From contig JABABD010000029.1 of the NCBI GenBank assembly GCA_014238425.1, positions 124,001 to 188,000 on the forward strand: DNA of 64,000 bases, in the 5' to 3' direction. The notes below the pieces were generated by a model. It saw only the letters and a list, made by a program, of their open reading frames with translations. It was not told the origin of the DNA and made no database searches. The DNA is from Flavobacteriaceae bacterium (GTDB taxonomy: Bacteria; Bacteroidota; Bacteroidia; Flavobacteriales; Flavobacteriaceae). Shown here piece after piece: positions 18,006 to 25,812 of the stretch. The stretch's first letter is position 1. Each line of letters starts with the position of its first letter. The position numbers and the translations under genes are program-made.

Positions 18006-19346
18006 ATGGAAGTCGTTATAAAAATATCTCAATTCTTATTAAGTCTCTCAATATTAATAGTTCTTCATGAGCTTGGTCATTTTATTCCTGCAAAGTTATT
18101 TAAGACTAAGGTTGAGAAATTTTATTTATTTTTTGACATTAAGTATTCTCTTTTCAAGAAGAAAATAGGCGAAACTGTATATGGTATTGGTTGGTTGCCT
18201 CTTGGTGGTTATGTTAAGATTGCCGGGATGATTGATGAAAGTATGGATAAAGAACAAATGGCCCAACCACCGCAACCGTGGGAGTTCAGGTCTAAACCCT
18301 CTTGGCAACGTTTAATCATTATGCTTGGAGGTGTTACTGTTAACTTTGTTTTAGCGTGGTTAATATACATTTTCATGGCGTTTGGTTATGGAACTCAGGA
18401 TATAAAAGCAGACAGCCTTAAGGGAGGCTATCATATAAGTAGTTCCCTCCTTAATGATTTGGGTTTTAGAACAGGAGATAGGGTGTTGAAGATAAATAAT
18501 GAAGATATAATTCTTGATTCAGATATTGGAAGAAATTTAATAGGAGCAAAATCAGTCACAGTTTTAAGAGAAAACAGAGAGTTGAAAATAGATTTACCTC
18601 AAGATTTCTTGGGTCAATTAACATCTTCTGGCGAAAAAAATCTTTTTAAAGTGCGATTCCCTTTTATGGTGGCCAAGGCTGACGATTTATCAAAAAATGT
18701 TCAAGTAGACCTTAAGAAAGGAGATATTATTACATCTATAGGAGGAACAGAATTGACCTATTTCGATCAATTTGAGCCTTTTTTAGCGAATAATAAGAAT
18801 AAAACTTTAGAGGCTACCATCTTGAGGGATGACGAGGTGCTATCAAGAACTTTAGCTGTAGACTCCGTTGGGAAACTTGGTATTTATCCAGCAAAGAGTA
18901 CTCAAGTTTTTGAAAAACTTGGTTATTATGAGGTGGCGAGAAAAGAGTATGATTTTGGTCAGAGCTTTAGCTATGGATCAACTCGCTTTGTAGATGAAAT
19001 CGTTGGTTATGGAGCTCAATTAAAAGCCATCTTTACACCTAGTACAGGTGCATACAAAGGACTTGGAGGGTTTTATGCCATATTTAATATTTTCCCAGAC
19101 GTCTGGAGCTGGGAAGTTTTCTGGACAATTACAGCATTTTTATCTATTATGCTTGGCGTGTTGAATTTGCTTCCAATTCCGGCATTAGATGGCGGTCATG
19201 TCATGTTCTTGTTATATGAAATGGTGACACAACGTAAACCAAGTGAAAAATTTCTAGAGAAAGCACAGATGGTAGGGTTCTTTATACTTATTGCATTGGT
19301 GTTGTTTGCTAATGGAAATGACATTGTAAAAGCTGTTTTTAATTAA
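18006..19346 (+). CDS. rseP: Site-2 intramembrane metalloprotease RseP
   Basis: 446 residues. The zinc motif HELGH is at residues 21-25 in the first helix. Two PDZ-like regions lie in the middle (about 120-200 and 210-290), and the C-terminal motif NLLPIPALDGGH carries the third zinc ligand. RseP cleaves membrane-bound anti-sigma factors and remnant signal peptides. It is monocistronic. A possible -7 box TATTTTTG lies at 17969-17976, though the TTG element is about 25 bases away, which is long. Confidence 0.92.
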   Translation: MEVVIKISQFLLSLSILIVLHELGHFIPAKLFKTKVEKFYLFFDIKYSLFKKKIGETVYGIGWLPLGGYVKIAGMIDESMDKEQMAQPPQPWEFRSKPSWQRLIIMLGGVTVNFVLAWLIYIFMAFGYGTQDIKADSLKGGYHISSSLLNDLGFRTGDRVLKINNEDIILDSDIGRNLIGAKSVTVLRENRELKIDLPQDFLGQLTSSGEKNLFKVRFPFMVAKADDLSKNVQVDLKKGDIITSIGGTELTYFDQFEPFLANNKNKTLEATILRDDEVLSRTLAVDSVGKLGIYPAKSTQVFEKLGYYEVARKEYDFGQSFSYGSTRFVDEIVGYGAQLKAIFTPSTGAYKGLGGFYAIFNIFPDVWSWEVFWTITAFLSIMLGVLNLLPIPALDGGHVMFLLYEMVTQRKPSEKFLEKAQMVGFFILIALVLFANGNDIVKAVFN

Positions 19347-19368
19347 ATAAATAATTTCAAGTATTAAT

Positions 19369-19398
19369 TTGAAGAAAATAAAAAAACGCCTATATTTG
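19369..19398 (+). promoter_or_regulatory. Strong Bacteroidota promoter before the tRNA-Asn locus
   Basis: TTG (19369-19371), 19 bases, then TATATTTG (19391-19398) is a near-perfect consensus promoter. It drives the truncated tRNA copy, the GIY-YIG gene and probably tRNA-Asn. Confidence 0.7.
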
Positions 19399-19419
19399 CG
19401 CTCGCTAATGCGAAAACAG

Positions 19420-19461
19420 TCCTCCTTAGCTCATCCCGATAGCTATCGGGAGGTTAGAGCA
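19420..19461 (+). pseudogene. 5' fragment of tRNA-Asn interrupted by a palindrome
   Basis: TCCTCCTTAGCTCA (19420-19433) and GGTTAGAGCA (19452-19461) are identical to the acceptor 5' strand and D-arm of the intact tRNA-Asn at 19772. The three D-loop bases GTT are replaced by the perfect palindrome TCCCGATAGCTATCGGGA (19434-19451). Everything after the D-arm is missing. The fragment sits 22 bp downstream of a strong promoter and 22 bp before the GIY-YIG gene. Confidence 0.8.
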
Positions 19462-19483
19462 AAAGTGAGTAACGTTCTTTAAA

Positions 19484-19768
19484 ATGTTTTGTGTTTATAT
19501 TATTTATTCTGAAACAATTGATAAATTCTATATTGGAGAGTCTATTGATTTAGAACAACGATTAGAAGAACACAATATGGGTTTTTATGATTCGGCTTTT
19601 ACGAAAAAAGCAAATGACTGGAGTCTTTTTTACACAATACATTGTGAATCAAGATTGCAAGCAAGAAAAATAGAAATTCATATTAAAAAGATGAAAAGCA
19701 AAGTGTATATTCAGAATCTAAAGAAATATCCTGAAATTACATTAAAGCTTAAAAACAAATATAATTAA
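19484..19768 (+). CDS. GIY-YIG nuclease family protein
   Basis: 94 residues, a free-standing GIY-YIG domain: V4-Y5-I6 and Y16-I17-G18 form the name motif, with the conserved R in DLEQRLEEHN and the metal-binding Glu in QARKIEIHIKKMKSK. Stand-alone domains of this size are common in Bacteroidota, and their role is unclear; homing-endonuclease-like activity is one possibility. It lies exactly between a 5' tRNA-Asn fragment and the complete tRNA-Asn, which begins 4 bp after its stop codon. That position points to insertion into or at the tRNA gene. Confidence 0.85.
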   Translation: MFCVYIIYSETIDKFYIGESIDLEQRLEEHNMGFYDSAFTKKANDWSLFYTIHCESRLQARKIEIHIKKMKSKVYIQNLKKYPEITLKLKNKYN

Positions 19769-19771
19769 CCT

Positions 19772-19845
19772 TCCTCCTTAGCTCAGTTGGTTAGAGCATC
19801 TGACTGTTAATCAGAGGGTCCTTGGTTCGAGCCCAAGAGGAGGAG
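19772..19845 (+). tRNA. tRNA-Asn (GTT)
   Basis: Full cloverleaf: acceptor TCCTCCT/AGGAGGA with G discriminator, D-arm GCTC/GAGC, anticodon stem TCTGA/TCAGA with loop CTGTTAA (anticodon GTT), and T-arm CTTGG/CCAAG with loop TTCGAGC. CCA is not encoded. Confidence 0.97.
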
Positions 19846-19854
19846 CAAAGCGAT

Positions 19855-19888
19855 AAAAGAGCTGCACGAAAGTGTGGCTCTTTTTCTT
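19855..19888 (+). terminator. Terminator after tRNA-Asn
   Basis: AAAGAGC-TGCAC, GAAA loop, GTGTG-GCTCTTT followed by a T-rich run. It is a stable hairpin with one wobble pair, ten bases after the tRNA. Confidence 0.75.
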
Positions 19889-20026
19889 TTTACCCCTTTT
19901 TGCGAGATGTTTATGCTGGGCATTTCAACTACCCTCAATATAAACTCCGCCGAGGTAAGTCTAAGAGACGGATCTTTTTTAGATTTCTGGTCATTTTCAT
20001 TGATGTTTTTTACAGCCAATCCTTTA

Positions 20027-20803
20027 GGTTCTGTCGCATCTGTTAAACCAAATTCTAAGATAACTAATAATTGTAATTATCTAACTTGCCAATGAATGAA
20101 ATGATTTGAATATTGATGTTCTATTCGAAGTCAATTGGTCTTTCCTAATCATATGTACAATTTCAATTCCACTTAACGTTCTTTTAGCTGATTCAAATTC
20201 TTTAAACCCTAAGCCTCTAGCTATTCGTTTCTTCACAAATCGATGATCCTGCTCAATAATGTTATTCAAGTATTTACATTGTCTAATTTGAATCTTAGAT
20301 AAGGTTCGCTTATTATAGATTCTAATAGCATGTTTGTTGGAACCACTCTTATCTATATTAATTAGTTCAGGCTTACCATTGTTCTCAATAGCCTTAATAA
20401 GAAAGGATTGTGCGCTCATTCGTTTTCTTCTCTTAGTTAATAAGAAATCAATTGTGTTTCCTTGCTTATCTACTGCTCGGTATAAGTAACACCATTGTCC
20501 TTTCACTTTAATATAAGTTTCATCCATTCGCCATCTTTTACCAATGGTTTTCTTTCGTTTTCTAAACTCCTTTTCCAGTAATGGAGTGAACTTAAAAACC
20601 CAACGTTGAATAGTGGCGTGATCAACTTTAACACCACGAATAGACATCAATTCTTCTATCTCTCGATAACTCAGTCCAAATCTAAACTTGAAGTATACGG
20701 CTTGAATGATAATTGACTTCGGAAACGTATGGCCTTTGAACATCTATTTTTTAACTCAAAGATATAATTACTCTAAATTAGTTGAAACAGATGCGACAGA
20801 ACC
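20027..20803 (-). mobile_element. IS6-family insertion sequence, complete
   Basis: 777 bp bounded by perfect 18-bp inverted repeats: GGTTCTGTCGCATCTGTT at 20027-20044 and its complement at 20786-20803. It holds one transposase gene. GGTTCTGT at the tips and the size agree with the IS6/IS26 family. The 8-bp flanks (ATCCTTTA left, GATTTTAA right) do not match, so there is no target-site duplication. That could mean a deletion or rearrangement next to the element. Confidence 0.92.
20081..20743 (-). CDS. IS6-family DDE transposase
   Basis: 220 residues, full length for the family. A helix-turn-helix region (VYFKFRFGLSYREIEELM, VDHATIQRWVFKF) precedes the DDE catalytic core. Its acidic residues are the first D in WRMDETYIKVKGQW, the second D in INIDKSGSNKHAI and the E in NIIEQDHRFVKKRI. 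The intact frame and intact ends suggest an active element. Confidence 0.93.
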   Translation of the reverse strand: MFKGHTFPKSIIIQAVYFKFRFGLSYREIEELMSIRGVKVDHATIQRWVFKFTPLLEKEFRKRKKTIGKRWRMDETYIKVKGQWCYLYRAVDKQGNTIDFLLTKRRKRMSAQSFLIKAIENNGKPELINIDKSGSNKHAIRIYNKRTLSKIQIRQCKYLNNIIEQDHRFVKKRIARGLGFKEFESAKRTLSGIEIVHMIRKDQLTSNRTSIFKSFHSLAS

Positions 20804-21039
20804 GATTTTAATGTAATATCTGTTGAATAACGAAAATAATCAAATTTGAGTTGAAATTTGATACTGTCATGATTTCATTACTAGTATATATAGTAACAGT
20901 CTATTGTTTTTGAGTAAAAAACGTTATTTCTATTATTCTTCGACTACAGACACTTGTTATAGTTGAAAACATATCAGTAATGAAGAAGTAATAAACGAAT
21001 AATGGAAATAATTAATTCCCTCTCTAAACAGTGAGTTAT

Positions 21040-22968
21040 CTAATTCGTTTTCATATTGTCAATTTCGGCAAGACCTTCGAGAATAAAAATATCATCTGTT
21101 GTAATTCTATAAAATGGTGTTTTTTTCATTTTCTTACTAAACAGGTATTTCCAAACCTGGGTGTTGAAATTTTCTTTTTTCGACAACCAATACTTAACCC
21201 CTTCAAGTAATATTAATACTATTACAAAATAGATCATTTTGGTTATCAGTCCAACCCCAATCGACAAAATGGGTATAATGAATACAATTAATAACAAATC
21301 GAGGTGTTTAGTTGTTAGTCTCGTCTTATTTAATATCCGAATTTTGTCTTTTTCTCCAGTTCCTTTTATCAAACTATATTTTTTTTCCACACTCTCAAAT
21401 TCATTCAATCTATTATCAAAATATGTTTTACTAAAATCTTCAAACTTCAAAAGTAATTTCTCTTTAACAGTGTGAACCTTAGAACTCTTATACCTTACGT
21501 CAGAAAAAGTAACTATTAAATTTTTAATTTCATCTTTATCAGTAGTATGTAATTGGGCTTGTTCAATAAAACTAAAAATATCTTTACCTCTATATTTAAA
21601 TTCTGATGTCCTTCGTTTGATAAAACTGAAGAAACTTTCATAATCTAAATCTTTTGAATCGTCTGTTAAAGGATTATGAATTGCGAATAACTGAGATGGA
21701 AGAATGGTTGCTGGGATTATTATTTTATCACTTTCAGATAATATTTTATTCAAACCTCTATCTGTTGTTAAATAAAATGATTTCACATCGGAATAATTAT
21801 AATTATTACCGCCTCTAATCTTTCTTACAAACAAAACATTATAAGCATCTACTTTTGCTTGCTTCATAGCGTACGAATAAGAATATATTAGCCTCTTTCG
21901 TTCCTTAATTAAATGATTGGCAAGTAGTTTGATTTGATATTCTTCAACCCTTGGTTTATGTTCTGATTGATTCAAATTCAATTCTTTGCAAAGTTGCTTG
22001 AATCTTGCATTAAGGTTTAATTCATATTGTTCGGCACTATTTACTTTACGAGCACTTTTTAGTCTACTGTATTGAGTTGTAAAGTCATCATTAAAAAAAT
22101 GTGGATTTTCAGATACAAGTTCTTGAAGTATATCTATTTTTTTAGTTCTTTCTGCAACTTGAATTTTCTTTACACTTGACTCTAGAGTATTAACAAATTC
22201 TACATGAGTCCTCAATGAGTATTCAAACTTTACTCCTTGATTAATACAAAATCTAATTAATTTTAAAATAGTCTGCTCTTCTTCTTCTCCTCCAACACCT
22301 AACATTCTGAAAATGACATTTGTATCTAACAAGTAAACTTTATTGGTATAAATATCATTTGAGAATTTTTTAACTCCTTTACCCGACGTTAAAATGGCAA
22401 ATTCAATTGCCTTGACAAATTGGTTATAAAGAATTCTATTTTTTTTAGGATTATCATATTCTAGAAACTCATTAAAAATATTTAATTCTTTTTGAGTGAA
22501 TTTTTCCTTAATTACATTTGGGACCAAACTATCTATCTTTGTTGGATTGAAAGCATAAATATTTTCATAAATTGATTGATATAGAATCTTTATAATTGTG
22601 TCTTTTAAATCAGTAGGGTAATCTCTTAACTTCAAAAAATCCTCAATTGGATTTTCTATTGAAAACTCTACAATGCTTTTTTCAACTTCGCCTAATTTTT
22701 TAGTGGTTAGCTTTACTAATGGTGCTTTACCTGTGTTTGTTAGTTCAAATGATTTTGAGTTATCTAACAATCCATTAAAGAAATCTCTTTCAATTGGTTC
22801 TTTACACTTATCTAGAGTTATTTTATACAAATCATCTGCATTAATATCTATATTACTATTCTCATATAGAATTTCAAAAATTAATGATAGAATTACTCTT
22901 TTAAAGTCTTGATTATCTCTATCCTGTAAGAGACACGCTAACCTAAGTAAATTGATGTTTTCATTCAT
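21040..22968 (-). CDS. Large PIN-domain protein with C-terminal membrane hairpin
   Basis: 642 residues, family not recognised. Residues 1-205 are helical and of unknown fold. Residues 211-430 look like a PIN nuclease domain: VYLLDTNVIF (D215), HVEF (E257), KVDAYNV (D374) and FYLTTDRGL (D403) give the four-acid pattern, with a long helical insert between the second and third. Residues about 555-590 form two membrane helices, so the nuclease would be tethered inside the cell. No transporter or peptidase motif is present. It follows a small gene by 28 bp. A defence or toxin role is conceivable but unproven. Base composition is as AT-rich as the island around it. Confidence 0.65.
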   Translation of the reverse strand: MNENINLLRLACLLQDRDNQDFKRVILSLIFEILYENSNIDINADDLYKITLDKCKEPIERDFFNGLLDNSKSFELTNTGKAPLVKLTTKKLGEVEKSIVEFSIENPIEDFLKLRDYPTDLKDTIIKILYQSIYENIYAFNPTKIDSLVPNVIKEKFTQKELNIFNEFLEYDNPKKNRILYNQFVKAIEFAILTSGKGVKKFSNDIYTNKVYLLDTNVIFRMLGVGGEEEEQTILKLIRFCINQGVKFEYSLRTHVEFVNTLESSVKKIQVAERTKKIDILQELVSENPHFFNDDFTTQYSRLKSARKVNSAEQYELNLNARFKQLCKELNLNQSEHKPRVEEYQIKLLANHLIKERKRLIYSYSYAMKQAKVDAYNVLFVRKIRGGNNYNYSDVKSFYLTTDRGLNKILSESDKIIIPATILPSQLFAIHNPLTDDSKDLDYESFFSFIKRRTSEFKYRGKDIFSFIEQAQLHTTDKDEIKNLIVTFSDVRYKSSKVHTVKEKLLLKFEDFSKTYFDNRLNEFESVEKKYSLIKGTGEKDKIRILNKTRLTTKHLDLLLIVFIIPILSIGVGLITKMIYFVIVLILLEGVKYWLSKKENFNTQVWKYLFSKKMKKTPFYRITTDDIFILEGLAEIDNMKTN

Positions 22969-22996
22969 ATTATCTTCTATTCTAGTTATAAATAAA

Positions 22997-23293
22997 CTAC
23001 TTTATTGCTTCATCAACAGATTCATTCCAAATCAGATCGAAAGCCTGATGGCATTCTCTTTGAATATTCTCGGGTAATTCAGAATCTTTATCTATTCCAA
23101 ATCTAATAACTCCATATTGAATAGTAATACCATAATGATTGTGCAATCTATCATGCTCGTGAAATTCATTTCTTGGAGGTCTATTCTCAAAGAAGTCTTT
23201 GTATTTATCTTCAATAGTATTTAAGGCTTCCATAAAACGATTATGTTTATCGCTGAAGTCTTTTCCATATATCACTTCTTTAATGTCTTTCAT
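22997..23293 (-). CDS. Small hypothetical protein paired with the PIN-domain gene
   Basis: 98 residues when started at MKDIKEVIYGKDF; the open frame continues 20 codons upstream to 23353, but those residues are atypical. The protein is acidic and His-rich in the centre (EFHEHDRLHNHYGITIQYG) and has no signal peptide or membrane segment. I do not recognise it. Its short distance to the PIN gene suggests co-transcription and perhaps a partner or inhibitor role. Confidence 0.55.
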   Translation of the reverse strand: MKDIKEVIYGKDFSDKHNRFMEALNTIEDKYKDFFENRPPRNEFHEHDRLHNHYGITIQYGVIRFGIDKDSELPENIQRECHQAFDLIWNESVDEAIK

Positions 23294-23511
23294 AATATTA
23301 AATTTTTGACAAGCTCTATGCCTAATAAAATATAAATACAAACAATTATACATTGCTTATATTGAATATATTATTTATTGCTAGTAAGTGATTCGAGAAT
23401 TAACTTCTCTTGCTAAAGGAAAGGGATACAGCAATTTAACCATAATTATCTTACAGTACAAGTTGAAAAGTACAATTCAATAAACAAAGTTATTTACGGC
23501 TTTCCGTATAG

Positions 23512-23546
23512 GTATGACTGTCTCCCTTCTAAGGAGGGTGTCATAC
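23512..23546 (+). other. Hairpin resembling a tRNA-Arg anticodon arm
   Basis: GTATGAC and GTCATAC enclose an inner stem TCTCC-CTTCTAA-GGAGG. The inner loop is identical to the anticodon loop of tRNA-Arg(TCT). No acceptor, D- or T-arm is found around it. It may be a tRNA remnant or simply a structured leader; a second small hairpin TACGG-CTTT-CCGTA lies at 23495-23508. Confidence 0.35.
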
Positions 23547-23567
23547 GATTTTTGTATATTTGAACTA

Positions 23568-23750
23568 ATGGATGTTTTGACAACAATAGGCGTTATATCT
23601 TCCTTTTTAGGGATTTACTCATTTGTAAAAAATGATACCTCTCTATTAACCACTTTAAAAAAACGTTCTATTTGTCATAACACTAACATGACAGGTTTAA
23701 AAAAAAATCGTTTCACTACCCAAAAACTGCCCAGAAATAATTATTGCTGA
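23568..23750 (+). CDS. Micro-ORF A, KNDTSLL membrane peptide family
   Basis: 60 residues beginning MDVLTTIGVISSFLGIYSFV, followed by KNDTSLL and a basic tail. One hydrophobic helix is predicted, then a charged turn. Its -7 box TATATTTG (23555-23562) ends five bases before the ATG, so the transcript should be leaderless or nearly so. Micro-ORFs B (26333) and C (26604) share the motif SF(L/V)KNDTSLL and the same promoter-to-start geometry. I know no family for them. Confidence 0.5.
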   Translation: MDVLTTIGVISSFLGIYSFVKNDTSLLTTLKKRSICHNTNMTGLKKNRFTTQKLPRNNYC

Positions 23751-23783
23751 TTTACGATATTGATTTACAGTAAGTTAATTGAT

Positions 23784-23809
23784 TTGGTTCGAGCCCTATT
23801 CGGGCCACA
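23784..23809 (+). pseudogene. tRNA 3'-end fragment
   Basis: TTGGTTCGAGCCC followed by TATTCGGGCCACA looks like a tRNA T-arm and acceptor 3' strand. The T-stem has mismatches and no anticodon arm lies upstream. It is best read as an attachment-site scar or decayed tRNA. Confidence 0.45.
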
Positions 23810-23919
23810 TAAAGTAAAATCTAACTCTCCTTTTTCACTATCAAATTGACTATTTTCATCCTTACTCAAGAATAACAGAAATAACAAAAAGCAAACAGAT
23901 TTTTGATAGTATAGAAAAA

Positions 23920-23938
23920 CCCATGATATCATCATGGG
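23920..23938. terminator. Bidirectional terminator near the immunity gene
   Basis: CCCATGAT-ATC-ATCATGGG is a perfect 8-bp stem, with A-runs before it and CTTTATTTTTT after it, so it can end transcripts from both sides. For the immunity gene (minus strand) it lies about 50 bp past the stop. Confidence 0.7.
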
Positions 23939-23953
23939 CTTTATTTTTTCTTA

Positions 23954-23974
23954 CCACTAGCTACAAGCTAGCGG
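23954..23974. repeat. Small imperfect palindrome
   Basis: CCACTAGCT-ACA-AGCTAGCGG. This is an intergenic REP-like palindrome close to the 3' end of the immunity gene. Confidence 0.35.
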
Positions 23975-23986
23975 CAGCAGGGGGCA

Positions 23987-24289
23987 TTACCCATCTCTAG
24001 AAATCTTTTTCTTATATTCATCAAACTCTTTAAAAAATAATTCTAATGCTTTTGATTCATCTTGAGAGTTATATAATAATATATCACTCCATGACTTACT
24101 AGATTTAGCTTCATATTTTCTTTCGATTACAATTTGAAATTGTTCCATAAATATACCATCAACAACTTCTTCTGGGTTTCTCAAATACCATCCATCTAAA
24201 AAAGATTTTAGGCATGATATTGAGTTTCTGCCTATATACATTGCTGGTCTTTTTTGAATATTATTTATAATATCAACTATAGAATTCAT
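23987..24289 (-). CDS. Presumed immunity protein to the adjacent RHS toxin tip
   Basis: 100 residues, cytoplasmic, starting MNSIVDIINNIQKRPAMYIG. The N-terminal pattern (IINNIxKRPAMYIG) is shared by small proteins often found next to polymorphic toxins. It starts 2 bp after the stop of the orphan RHS toxin gene on the same strand, the usual place and spacing for a cognate immunity gene. The role is inferred from position. Confidence 0.65.
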   Translation of the reverse strand: MNSIVDIINNIQKRPAMYIGRNSISCLKSFLDGWYLRNPEEVVDGIFMEQFQIVIERKYEAKSSKSWSDILLYNSQDESKALELFFKEFDEYKKKISRDG

Positions 24290-24291
24290 AA

Positions 24292-25179
24292 TTAAAATTT
24301 TGTTTTTTTTATGTTATACCCCGTTGGAGAAAAAAAGTCTTTAATCCATTTATTATACTCTATTCCTTTTTTATGCACATTATCAAATACCATATTACCA
24401 ACCTGAACGGCTTGATGCCTACCATTTGTGGAGATATTAGTTTGCATAACATCGCTCCAAATATTTCCAGCCATCCCTTTACTTCCTATTGTTCTGATTT
24501 CCAACAACGTTCCTTTAACTCCTTCGCTTTTAAGCAAATTTACCATTTCATCAGCACATTGAACACATTTAAAGAGTCCATATTTTTTTGTTATTTTAGG
24601 TAGTTTTTGTAAAAGCTTAGCTTCACCTCCTGGCCCAGGTTCTAAAAGAGCAAATAAGATAATACCTAAACCGAACCCAAGTTTTTCCGATTCTTTTACT
24701 TTTGTTATATCAAATGTACGATGTAATCCAACAGATTCCTGCATATCTGAAAAACTTTGAAGAGTACCTTTTAGAGCGCCTGTTCCTGTATCTTTTAAGC
24801 CTTGTTTAGCCTTCTCTTGTACAACTGGACTTTTTAAAAGTGCTGAATAATAATTATAATAATCTTCAAATGTCTCACATTTAGGGCAATCACCTTCAGA
24901 GTCAGAATTTTCTTCTTCTTGCTCTTCATCACCTAACAAGTTGCTTGATGATAGTCTAGAATCCATACCAGTAAACTCAGAATCTGCTCCACTTGGATCT
25001 GCCCAAAAAACAGGATTATTATCAAATGCTGTGTATGGACTCATCGAATGATGCGTCACAGGATCAATACTTGTCCATCTGGCAATGGCTGGGTCGTATT
25101 GCCTTAAATCCATCTCATAGAGATTCATCCCTAAAGCCTCTTCGAACTCTATGCCATTGTATTTGAACTTCTTTGCCAC
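24292..25179 (-). CDS. Orphan RHS C-terminal tip with papain-like toxin domain
   Basis: 295 residues from a GTG at 25179, but the RHS-homologous frame continues upstream through NYYPFGLKHKGYNNS until an in-frame TGA near 25258. This is therefore a 5'-truncated RHS protein, and the GTG may not be a natural start. Residues 18-63 are the RHS core end (MDLRQYDPAIARWTSIDP, DNNPVFWADPSG). Residues 195-295 resemble the papain-fold toxin family Tox-PL-2: C205 or C208 (LFKCVQCADEM), H255 (GRHQAVQV) and D266 (VFDNVHKKG) would form the catalytic set. A short hydrophobic stretch (GFGLGIILFALL) lies between. It is followed by its immunity gene. Confidence 0.75.
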   Translation of the reverse strand: MAKKFKYNGIEFEEALGMNLYEMDLRQYDPAIARWTSIDPVTHHSMSPYTAFDNNPVFWADPSGADSEFTGMDSRLSSSNLLGDEEQEEENSDSEGDCPKCETFEDYYNYYSALLKSPVVQEKAKQGLKDTGTGALKGTLQSFSDMQESVGLHRTFDITKVKESEKLGFGLGIILFALLEPGPGGEAKLLQKLPKITKKYGLFKCVQCADEMVNLLKSEGVKGTLLEIRTIGSKGMAGNIWSDVMQTNISTNGRHQAVQVGNMVFDNVHKKGIEYNKWIKDFFSPTGYNIKKTKF

Positions 25180-25357
25180 TGAGTTAGAGTTCGCAGAAAC
25201 GCTGTTATTATACCCTTTATGCTTGAGGCCGAAAGGATAGTAGTTTATGCGTTTTTTTCAAGAACGGTCATCTTTTTCAAGGTACTACTCCAAAAAATCA
25301 CTACAGATTTTTATTTAAAAGAACGTAGGTTCAAGATACATCTATTTTTAGTTTTTC

Positions 25358-25528
25358 TTACGTTTTTTTGCTCTTTGTGATTGCTTCTATTGCTTTGCTG
25401 ATAGGGAGGATTTGCAGTAATGATACCAAAGCTTTATTTACTTCTCTCATTTTTTTATTAGGCATAATCCAATAAGCCACCAGAACCAGCAAAAAGGTCA
25501 CAGATAATATTAATACTGTCATTATCAT
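25358..25528 (-). CDS. Small single-helix membrane protein
   Basis: 56 residues, starting MIMTVLILSVTFLLVLVAYW, then a basic amphipathic tail (MPNKKMREVNKALVSLLQIL). One membrane helix is predicted. Family unknown. It lies alone in the gap upstream of the truncated RHS gene. Support is only the open frame and the sensible composition. Confidence 0.4.
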   Translation of the reverse strand: MIMTVLILSVTFLLVLVAYWIMPNKKMREVNKALVSLLQILPISKAIEAITKSKKT

Positions 25529-25673
25529 TACTTTACTATTTCTGTTCAGCTATATTAATTATTTCTATTTCATTTTAGTTGATTTTTAGGATTCATTGTC
25601 CACTATTTAGTTAACATATTAACTGTTAATAAGCATTGAAAAATGTTGATAGAACATGCTTTTCTTTCCGTTT

Positions 25674-25731
25674 TTACATAACAAGATGTTATAGTACAAG
25701 CCGTGCTCGTAGCTATAACCTCATTATGTAA
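25674..25731. repeat. Structured inverted repeat with TTACATAA ends (copy 1)
   Basis: TTACATAA (25674-25681) pairs with TTATGTAA (25724-25731) and inside it GTTATAG pairs with CTATAAC. Between them is an 18-base spacer. The outer arms recur at 26175-26226. The build recalls cassette-boundary sites, but no integron integrase is in the window. Confidence 0.5.
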
Positions 25732-25759
25732 AGTAGCGAAGCTACACACTCTTGGCTTG

Positions 25760-25812
25760 CGGAGAAAGAGGGATTCGAACCCCCATTTGACTTTCGGGTT
25801 ATGAGCCCGAAG
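25760..25812 (-). pseudogene. tRNA-Met (CAT) 3' fragment
   Basis: On the minus strand, TCGGG-CTCATAA-CCCGA is an anticodon arm with CAT. It is followed by a normal variable loop, T-arm GGGGG-TTCGAAT-CCCTC and acceptor 3' strand TTTCTCC. The acceptor 5' strand and D-arm are absent: upstream sequence diverges right after the anticodon stem. Such fragments, running from the anticodon arm to the 3' end, are typical leftovers of tyrosine-integrase insertion at a tRNA gene. Confidence 0.75.

Noticed and set aside
19807-20019. Open frame of 70 codons on the minus strand over tRNA-Asn
   Set aside because: The C-terminal end is the antisense translation of tRNA-Asn and its terminator; no independent support.
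23512-23546. A tRNA with anticodon CTA (amber suppressor) in the hairpin
   Set aside because: Reading the 7-base loop one position over gives anticodon TCT, identical to tRNA-Arg, and there are no other tRNA arms around it.
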